From positions 1,984,001-2,048,000 of the forward strand of contig JALQBC010000002.1 in assembly GCA_023375675.1 (NCBI GenBank): a DNA stretch of 64,000 bases, written 5' to 3'. Under the pieces are notes generated by a model that saw nothing but the letters and a program-made list of their open reading frames with translations, was not told the DNA's origin and did not search any database. Shown one piece after another: positions 56,513 to 64,000 of the stretch. Both the position numbers and the translations under genes were made by a program. Every line of letters starts with the position of its first letter. Position 1 is the first letter of the stretch. Source of the DNA: Cytospora piceicola. Its lineage: Eukaryota; Ascomycota; Sordariomycetes; Diaporthales; Cytosporaceae.

Positions 56513-58741
56513 ATGGCGGCGTCGAATACTGTGGGGGATGGCATCTTCTCTGCCACATACAATGGAGTATGTCCAAACCGTGCTTGCTCTTCCTTATAGC
56601 CCTCCTACTTCGATCACTCCACAACCCTGCTAACTGACTTCCTAAACACTATAGAACCCAGTATGGGAGTTCCAGTTTGTCGGCCCAGAGGGGAAGAAAG
56701 AGCACGTGATGCGACGCCAGTCCGACAATTGGGTTAATGCCACACACATCCTGAAAGCCGCCGGCTTTGACAAACCTGCAAGAACACGCATCCTCGAGCG
56801 CGACGTACAGAAGGGACGCCATGAGAAAGTCCAGGGCGGTTACGGCAAATTCCAAGGTACGACCGCCGATTCTGTGAGAGGGCCGTGACATTCATGTGCG
56901 ACACTTTCGCTACAATCATGCGTATTGACACCTGATCTTAGGAACATACCTCCCTCTTCAGGATGCCCGAGACCTCGCCCATACACACAACGTCCTCGAC
57001 CGCCTACATCCCATCTTCGACTTTGTTCCTGGCGCAGTCACCCCTCCTCCCGCTCCCCGACACGCCAGCAAACCCAAACAGCCCAAGAAGGCTGCCACTG
57101 CCGCTCCGTCCCAAGCTACACAAGGTGCCAAGCGGAAGCGCGCCCAGGTGCCATTCACAGATGACGTAGAGAGGTCTTCGGTCGCATTTAGAGATGAGAC
57201 TCCAGACGATCAGACTGTCGCCTCGGGCAGCTACATGGTCGAGGATGACGCTGACCGAATGGTTCAGCATAGGGTAAGTGGTCCAACGCGTGAAGATGAT
57301 GCACTTGGGAAGCTGATCAAGGAACGATCAGCACACACTGTACGGCGAGGCACTTCTCGACTACTACGCCCTCGACATGCGCGACCCCTCAGCCCCCCGC
57401 CCAGAGCCGCCTACGAATTTCAGACCCGACTTCCCAATTGACAAGCACCAGAATACAGCCCTGCACTGGGCCTCGGCAATGGGTGATATCGAAGGAGTTC
57501 GGCACATGAAGCGATTCGGCCCCTCCCTTGCCGCCCGAAACATGCGAGGGGAGACCCCCCTGATGCATGCCGTCAACTTCACCAACGCCTTCGACAAGCA
57601 GACCTTCCCGGCGATCATGGACGAGCTCCGACAGAGCATCGGTGAATCCGACCTCTCGGGACGCACTGTCTTGCATCATGCCGTGTCGCATGCTGTTTCC
57701 GTTAAGTACCGGAGGCCTGCTCGGTACTATGTCGAGACCATCCTGGCGAAGCTACAGGATACCCATGACCCTGCTTTCGTGGAGTCGCTTGTGAATGCTC
57801 AAGATGCCAATGGAGACACCGCCATCCATCTTGCCGCGGAGAACAAGAACACCAAGATTATCCGCTCCCTGCTGGGTCGTGGGGCTTCTACCTCTATCCG
57901 CAACAGCAAAGGCATGCACGCCGAGGAGATGATCAGGGAACTTAACGAGGGAATCCGATCTCGCTCTGCAGTGCCGCCACCTTCTTCCTCGCCCTTTGCG
58001 CCCCCACCTCACCGAGCCAGCCCGGGCGCGACCGCGCCACAGGACTCATGGAAGGAAGGCCGGGACTACAGGTCGGAAGCTGCCAGGGCAGTGCAGAACC
58101 GCATAGCCCCCAAGATACTGGAGAAGGGTAAGCATCTTGCGCAGTGCTTCGAAGACGAGTGGAACGAGAAGGATGAGGCCGAGCAGGAGATGCGCCGGAT
58201 ACTCGCCAACACCCAGGAGGATGAGGTGGCCGAGATGGAGGAGCTGCGACGGTTCGAGGGCATGCTGGATTCGGACGAAGTCTCTGACAAGACAACCGCC
58301 GAATACGAACAGTTGCGGACTCAAGTCAACGCCCTGATGAAGTATCAGAACCGCATCACCGTCCACGGCAAGGTACACACCGAACTCAGCATGCAGGTTA
58401 ATGGCAACGGCCAAGGGGCGAACAGCCAGCTGGCTGGCCAGGACGATCCGGAGGAGACCCTCTCTGTGGCTCGGGAGCTCTGCGCGAAGATCCAAGAGTT
58501 GCGAATACTTGAGGAGAAGCTGGTGGAAGCGAGTAGTCTTCAGGGCGTGGGCGAGGCGATTGGCAGATACCGGTTCCTGCTCCAGCTCTGCCTCGGTACC
58601 CAGGCGACCGGACTTGATGACAACGTTGACAGCATGATCCGCGAGTTTGAGGAGGAGGCTGAATACACCGGCATGCGCAGCAATGCCATCGCGAATGGGG
58701 GAGGCGATGGTCAGGCCATAGAGTTTTCTGACGGGGAGTAG
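56513..58741 (+). CDS. mbp1: APSES-ankyrin transcription factor, Mbp1/Res2 type
   Basis: Exons 56513-56566, 56655-56856, 56942-57273 and 57332-58741 all join in frame with GT..AG introns (58-88 nt), giving 665 residues. The APSES DNA-binding domain (about 17-110) reads [20 protein letters not shown], then [37 protein letters not shown] and FDFVPGA. A basic linker ([10 protein letters not shown]) follows. Ankyrin repeats (about 230-360) show the typical [21 protein letters not shown] and [13 protein letters not shown]. The C-terminal half is a long charged coiled coil, where Swi6-type partners bind. It should form the MBF complex that drives G1/S genes through MCB boxes. It is shorter than yeast Mbp1 (833) but similar to filamentous homologues. 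It could equally be named res2-like. Confidence 0.92.
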
Positions 58742-60105
58742 AGAGCATCCCTGGAACTCAACTCAGCCCGGGATTTGAGAAAACAGTGAGGCTTGTTGTG
58801 GCCTTTGATGACTTTCTCAGGAAAGACTTCGTCTCTATTCTGGATTTTATGAAATTTGCATTTAGGAGCTTTGCATGCATGTCGACAGGGGAAAGAGGAC
58901 GGAGGCCGAAATCAGTGGTCACGGTGTTTTGTTCTTTTTCAAAAGGGACGGCGTTTACGGCCTTGTGTGAGATACCAAGTTTTATGAGACAGGCAGGGAA
59001 CATGAAATAAAAGGATTGATAAATTTTCAGTCGAGGAGAAGATACCTAAGTATGCATGTCGTGCTGTACTGTACTGTATGTACCATGTACTTTACCTGGG
59101 TTCATTGTCCCTGCCCTGTGATTTGTTCAATGTTGGACATGTCAGCCCCTGACACGAACACGGACCGCGGACATCGACATCGACATATTATCGTGACCCC
59201 CTCAGCGGCCTGAAGAGATTTTGGACCGTTAGATCCCTGTTCCAGTTCCTGAGCTGAAGTTATTGGGGCTGATGAGAGTTCCTGGTCTTTTGCAAGGTGG
59301 GCAAAGGAACTGCTTAAACAACAGCGTCCAGGAAATGTCGAGATCAACTACCCGAGGGACCCTATGTCGATGGCGATATTCTTTCAGCAAATGGAAGTGA
59401 GCCCATCCCGAGATGTTCGACCTCTTGGTAGATTTTTCTGAACTTTCCGAAAGCATTAATACTTATGTGTTAACAGTAAAATTATCATTATCATTGTCAT
59501 CATAAACATCAATATTCTATCATCGTTGCCAGACCCGACTTTATTTTCAGACGTCTCCCGCCCGGCGGTTTGAATCAAATTGTGGGCCTCCGGATGACGG
59601 AAGGAAGCAAAGGTTCGGGTCCACTCGCAGTTCCGAAGTGCCGTGGCCGCCGTCCGGAGGCCCGTTTTTGTGTTATTTGTCTTGGATCAGACGAAGGAGA
59701 CGACCTCATATGCAAAAATGGGTTTTGAGAAGAGAAGGCGAGCAAGTGATTGAGTACATAGCAAGTACATAGTACATACAAGGTATGTAGGCCACCTGAG
59801 CATGCAAGATGAGGAATCTGATACACCCGTTTGGACCGACTTGCATCATCCACTATCCACCATTCATCAATCATTCCCCCGTTATATATTGCACTCCTCC
59901 TCAGTCATCATCAATCATTACCACGTTTCATGTCACTTGAACCCTCACCAAGATCCTTTACACATCAGAACCTACGATTCTAGCCGTTACATACCGCTTA
60001 CAGCACAGCACAGCACAGCACAGCAATCACTATTGCAGTCAGCTTATAAGTCCAGCTCAAGGGACTGATCACTATAGCAAAAGTCTCACACTCACACAAG
60101 CCTAC
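58742..60105. other. Intergenic, no gene seen
   Basis: TCATTATCAT-type sequence is at about 59485-59510, and a CAGCA repeat lies before the next gene. No gene or RNA was recognised. Confidence 0.5.
60001..60025. repeat. (CAGCA)5 pentamer repeat
   Basis: There are five perfect units, about 80 bases upstream of the NmrA-like start codon. Confidence 0.9.
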
Positions 60106-61132
60106 ATGATGGCGTCGATCAAGGCATCCAACATCCTTATCTTCGGGGCGACTGGCTTCATCGGCACCTTCATTACAGAGAAGATTGTCGCTGCACAGCC
60201 CGCATTCAACCATGTCACCGTCTTCACATCTACCAACACGGTCAAGAACAAGCCTGAACTGCTGGACGGATGGAAGAAGGCCGGCAACGTCACCGTCATC
60301 ACGGGCGACGTCGACTCCGAGGCCGACGTCCGCGCAGCATACAAGGACCACAAGATCGACACTGTCATCTGTGCCTTTGGCCGGGCGGCCATCGCCAAGC
60401 AGATCAACCTTATCAAGTGGGCGGACGAGACGGACAATGTCAAGTGGTTCTTCCCATCCGAGTACGGAACCGACATCGAGTACAGCCCCAAGAGCAAGGA
60501 CGAGAAGCCGCACCAGGAGAAGCTCAAGGTGCGCAAGTTCATCCGCGAGAGCGTCAAGAACCTGCAGGTCACATACGTGGTGACCGGCCCGTACTTTGAG
60601 TCGTGGGTCGGGCGCCAGCTCGGCCTGGATGTCTCGCTGGGTTATGATGTGCAGAACAAGGAGGCGTGTCTGGTCGAGGATGGAGAGGGAAAGATCGGCT
60701 TCACCACAAAGCCAGAGTAAGTCCAGCTTATTGATTGAGGAGTCCGGTACTTTTCAACTAACGAACCTGGCGTTATCTAGTGTCGGCAAGCTCGTGGTAG
60801 CGGCGCTGCGGCACCCAGAGGTGGAGGAGGCGGGTGGAAAGGCACTCAAGGTGAACTCGTTTGAGGTGACACCAAACCAGGTGCTGGCCGAGTATGAGAA
60901 GCAGACGGAGGCCAAGTGGAAGGTGGAATACGTCCCGCTCAAGAGACTCATCGAGGAGGAAAAGAAGCTATGGGAGGAGGGCCACCCCAAGGCCACAGTG
61001 CTCACCCTGAGGAGGATATGGTCCGAGGGAGGTACCCTGTATGAGAAGACGGACAATGGGGCGATTGGGCTCAAGACCGAGGATATGGAGTCGCTGGAGG
61101 TCATTCTGAAGAGACTGCTCGGAGGACAGTAG
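60106..61132 (+). CDS. NmrA/isoflavone-reductase-like NAD(P)-binding protein
   Basis: Exons 60106-60716 and 60781-61132 are joined by a 64-nt intron (GTAAGT..CTAACG..TAG), giving 320 residues. Two ATGs are adjacent; the second (60109) has the better context. The Rossmann motif GATGFIGTFI lies near residue 12, and the beta-strand VTVFTSTN follows. FPSEYGTDIEYSPKS near 120 is typical of the PCBER/isoflavone-reductase branch of atypical SDRs, and the K-x3-K region is HQEKLKVRKFI. The last third (VGKLVVAALRHPEVEEAGGK) is the usual substrate-domain segment. It probably binds NADP(H); the reaction is unknown, and some relatives are redox sensors rather than enzymes. The downstream porter lies 564 bases away on the same strand. 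Confidence 0.85.
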
Positions 61133-61696
61133 GGGGCCAGAAATCAGAAGCATACAGTGTATATGGATAGTCCGGGGTAATTGGCTGCTGGGTGTGTTGT
61201 GGCGTATATCCGTATAATCCGTATGGGTGCAATTGGCTGTGCCCAGGTGGTTTGTGGTGGAAGAGGGCCCCTGGCAGCTGCCTGGCAGGCCCGGAATAGC
61301 ATACCCCACAGTGCCCAGATGCCCCATAACGTCAAGCCCCCGTCAGCTTGGCGTACCGCCCGTTGGACCCCTGTTGTTCCCCGAGTTCCCAAGTACTTAG
61401 CCTGTGCCAGGGTACCTGGTAGTACCTCCTACATTGATCCGTAGCAGCAGCTCTCTATACTCTCACGCTTCTCCAACACCAACTTCGATAAACAACATCC
61501 ATAATCCTTCTCTCCCCACGCCTCACGACTTGTATATCATACAGCTGTGCTTCTACTGCAGACAGCAAACTCCTTAGTCTCTTCCAGCTCCAGTCGAGCT
61601 CCAACGGCACGCACCACACCGCTGATATCTGGACGACCTCCTCGTCACCATCGCCCCGCTCGCCGAGATCTTGAGGGCTTGAGGACCCAGGGGACT
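61133..61696. other. Intergenic, promoter of the hexose porter
   Basis: The frame of the porter stays open upstream from 61547, but that part is Ser/Arg/Pro low complexity and is taken as leader. No other signal was seen. Confidence 0.5.
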
Positions 61697-63345
61697 ATGC
61701 CCACCTCTGGCGGTCCGGGGCAGCTCGCCCGCCATGTCTCACCCTTCTTGATCCTGTTGATCTTCATCAGCACTCTCGGTCCCTTCCAGTTCGGCTATCA
61801 TTTGGTACGCCACTCACTGCTTGCGAAGCTGCTACACCAACCTTCCACCTCCCCTTCGCCACCGGAGACAAGAGCATATCGCTGACTATCCCATCCTCTT
61901 CTTTGTTACAGGCCGAGTTGAATGCCCCCCAACATGCTATCACATGCCAAGACGACAATGCCGCTCCTAGCACAATCGCCCGCGTGACATCCACCGTGTC
62001 GACCTACGCACTCGGGACCAATCCTGACTGCGACGGTGTGCCCATGGACGAGCCCACTTTTGCTGCTGTGTCGTCCGTCTTCACCATCGGCGGTCTGGTC
62101 GGTGCTCTCGCATCCGGGCCCATCACCTCCAAGAAAGGTAGATGGCTGTCCATGCAGATAACCGCCGTGACCTTCGTCCTCGGCGCTGCCATCGAGGCTG
62201 TCGCTCCTATGGCCTGGACCATGGGTGTTGGACGGTTCATCTCTGGTCTCGGCTCCGGTGCCAGCACCGTTATCGTTCCGCTGTACATTTCCGAGGTGGC
62301 CCCGCCTGCTGAGAGGGGTTTCTTTGGCGCCTTCACACAGATCAGTTGCAATGTGGGGATTCTCGTCGCCCAGGTGCTGGGCTACTTCTTGAGCTATGGC
62401 AAGGCCTGGCGTTGGATCCTGGGAATAAGCGGCCTCATCGCTGCTGCCCAGGGTGTCTCCACCTTTTTGATCCCCGAGAGTCCCGTCTGGACGGCTACTG
62501 TGAAGGGGGACGTCGCGAGTGGCAGGAGGATTCTGCAGCGAATCCGTGGCCGGGGTGCCAACATCGACGATGAAGTCGTTCTCTGGGAAGCCGGTTCCGC
62601 CAAGGACGTCACCAGTGAGGAGACAGGCCTCCTCGGACCACCCGAAGGAGGTGCTGCGCTTGTTCCGGAGCACGACGAGGTCCAGCATATTGGAGTCATG
62701 CAGGCTCTCAAGGATCCGTTGTACCGACCTGCTATGATCGTGGTCACGGGCATCATGTTCGCCCAGCAGCTCTGTGGCATCAACTCTATTGTCATGTACT
62801 CGGTAGCCCTCCTCAACGGCCTACTACCCCTCAGCTCCATCGTCCTCACAATACTCGTCTCGGCCGTCAACCTCGTCATGACAGCTGCATGCTCGCCCCT
62901 CCCGGACAAGTGGGGTCGCAAGACATGCCTGCTCGCCTCCATCGTCGGGCAGGGTATCTCCTCGCTCATCCTCGCCATCTCCATCCTCACAGGCTTCAAG
63001 ATTATGTCTGCCCTGGCGGTGGGCGGCTTCGTGGCCTTCTTCGCCGTCGGCCTGGGCCCCGTGCCGTTTATCCTCGCGTCCGAGTTGGTGGGCCAAGAGG
63101 CCGTCGGTGCGACGCAGAGTTGGTGCCTGGCCACCAACTACACGGCTACCTTCCTTGTCGCGCAATTCTTCCCCATCGTCAACACGGCCCTGAACGGCTG
63201 GCTGGGCGGGCGCGGCGGATGGGTATACTTCATCTTTGCAGGGTTTGCGGCATTGTTTACGCTGTTCATTGCCACATGGGTGCCGGAAACCAAGGGCAAG
63301 AAGGATGCCGACGAGGTTTGGGGCCGGACGAGACGACTGGACTGA
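61697..63345 (+). CDS. MFS hexose porter, vacuolar/YBR241C type
   Basis: Exons 61697-61804 and 61912-63345 are separated by a 107-nt intron, giving 513 residues. Sugar porter motifs are in order: STLGPFQFGYHLAELNAP in helix 1, GRFISGLGSGASTVIVPLY then ISEVAPPAERG, IPESPVW before the central loop, QQLCGINSIVMYS in helix 7, PLPDKWGRKT and finally VPETKGKK. The PESPVW variant and the short N-terminus resemble the YBR241C/VPS73 branch linked to the vacuole; that placement is tentative. The start is taken at 61697 because the longer frame is low complexity. It is expected to move a hexose by facilitation or proton symport. Confidence 0.87.
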
Positions 63346-63506
63346 TTGTAGGGATTTTTGAAGTAAGTTTGCGTGTCTGGTGAAAATTTAGGTAATGTCA
63401 TAAGCATCTCCCACATTACTACCATATGTACATGCAACTTCCAATATACCTATAATGCAACGGCATAGTTGCATGGACAAGATCACTGCCACGTTTCCAT
63501 GCTCTA

Positions 63507-64000
63507 CTATCCTGGCAGTCGCGGGTCCTGGAACATCCTCTTGTTCTTAACCATCTGCTCGAGAGCCCCAATGCCCGCCCTGACGCCATCAATGACATAG
63601 ACCCTTTCTGCCAGCTCTGCGGGGTATTCCTCCCAGATGGTACACCGGACCATGTCCTCCAAGCCGGCCATGCCTGCACAGCCCATAACGACACACTGGG
63701 CATAACCTCGACGCAGGAGCCGTTTGGTAGCCTCCTTCAACCTGCGGTGGACGACCTCCGGGGGGACGTCGCCGTGAAAGTCACCAGCATCCAGGCCTGT
63801 CGAGTGCACACCGAGGAACAAGCCGTTGTTCTGCTCGCCCGACTGTCCGAGATAGTTCTTGAGACCGGCGGTGAGATGGTCCTCCCAGAACTTCCCCGTG
63901 GTGACGATGCCCCAGCCGGTAGCACCGTCGTCCCCCCGGCGTAGCAACGGCAGTGCCGCGAGGATGCTGGCTTCGAAAATGCCCGTGACGGGGAGAGCAT
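63507..64000 (-). CDS. DCG1/Asp-Glu-hydantoin racemase-like protein, 5' part missing
   Basis: The last ~164 codons are in the window; the gene continues past 64000. The frame reads PVTGIFEASILAALPLLRRG, then GWGIVTTGKFWEDHL, GVHSTGLDAGDFHGDVP and VMGCAGMAGLEDMV. The second half-site Cys in GCAGMAG and the GIVTTGK loop are signatures of the PF01177 family, close to yeast DCG1 and hydantoin racemases. The C-terminus is VDGVRAGIGALEQMVKN. Family members racemise or bind hydantoins and related nitrogen compounds; fungal DCG1 sits in allantoin metabolism, though its role is unclear. It converges on the hexose porter, with only 161 bases between stop codons. Confidence 0.85.
   Translation of the reverse strand, partial: ALPVTGIFEASILAALPLLRRGDDGATGWGIVTTGKFWEDHLTAGLKNYLGQSGEQNNGLFLGVHSTGLDAGDFHGDVPPEVVHRRLKEATKRLLRRGYAQCVVMGCAGMAGLEDMVRCTIWEEYPAELAERVYVIDGVRAGIGALEQMVKNKRMFQDPRLPG

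Noticed and set aside
61906..63137. Long minus-strand frames (61906-62688, 62394-63137) over the hexose porter
   Set aside because: These are antisense shadows of a well-defined MFS gene with all its motifs on the plus strand.
1..64000. CRISPR arrays, bacterial operons, prophage, 5S or other rRNA genes
   Set aside because: The DNA is eukaryotic, no evenly spaced direct repeats were seen, and no 5S-like or other rRNA sequence was recognised on reading.

Overview
The window reads as nuclear DNA of a filamentous ascomycete, most likely a Sordariomycete. Genes are split by short spliceosomal introns (about 65-205 nt) with GT..AG ends. Proteins are typical Pezizomycotina families: Zn2Cys6 and APSES transcription factors, MFS sugar porters, an Mtr-like amino acid permease, a dynactin p25 subunit and a fungal GH127 hydrolase. 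A Copia LTR element carries a repeat-induced point mutation (RIP) pattern. Intergenic DNA is full of short palindromic TACCTAGGTA tracts and microsatellites. The species cannot be named from the sequence.

Layout. 0-6 kb: the 3' part of a probable broken F-box-like gene, a DMT/EamA transporter and an Mtr-like amino acid permease. 8-14 kb: an SDR oxidoreductase, dynactin p25 (ro-12 type) and a Gln-rich disordered protein. 14-20 kb: a gene-poor stretch rich in simple repeats. 20-24 kb: two unrecognised proteins, one with a basic middle and an acidic tail. 24-29 kb: a second gene-poor stretch holding a 188-bp MITE-like element with TA target duplications. 29.4-35.35 kb: a complete but RIP-damaged Ty1/Copia element on the minus strand, with 130-bp LTRs and a 5-bp target duplication. 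37-45 kb: a Sordariomycete-type protein of unknown function, then a head-to-head MFS porter and amidohydrolase-2 hydrolase. 45.86 kb: an intron-bearing tRNA-Val(AAC). 48-55.4 kb: a head-to-head Zn2Cys6 regulator and secreted GH127 hydrolase. 56.5-64 kb: an Mbp1/Res2-type cell-cycle transcription factor, an NmrA/isoflavone-reductase-like enzyme, a vacuolar-type hexose porter and the start of a DCG1/hydantoin-racemase-like gene cut by the window edge.

How genes may work together (inference). The porter and amidohydrolase share one divergent promoter region and may import and hydrolyse a sugar acid, lactone or aromatic-derived acid. The Zn2Cys6 factor faces the GH127 gene across about 2.1 kb and could control it. 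The Mbp1-like gene has two ACGCGT (MCB) boxes in its own upstream region, which would allow autoregulation. I found no convincing unknown defence or biosynthetic system. The most informative non-genic signals are the Copia element, the MITE-like element, the tRNA with its long intron and nearby tRNA-like remnant, and the TACCTAGGTA repeat family.
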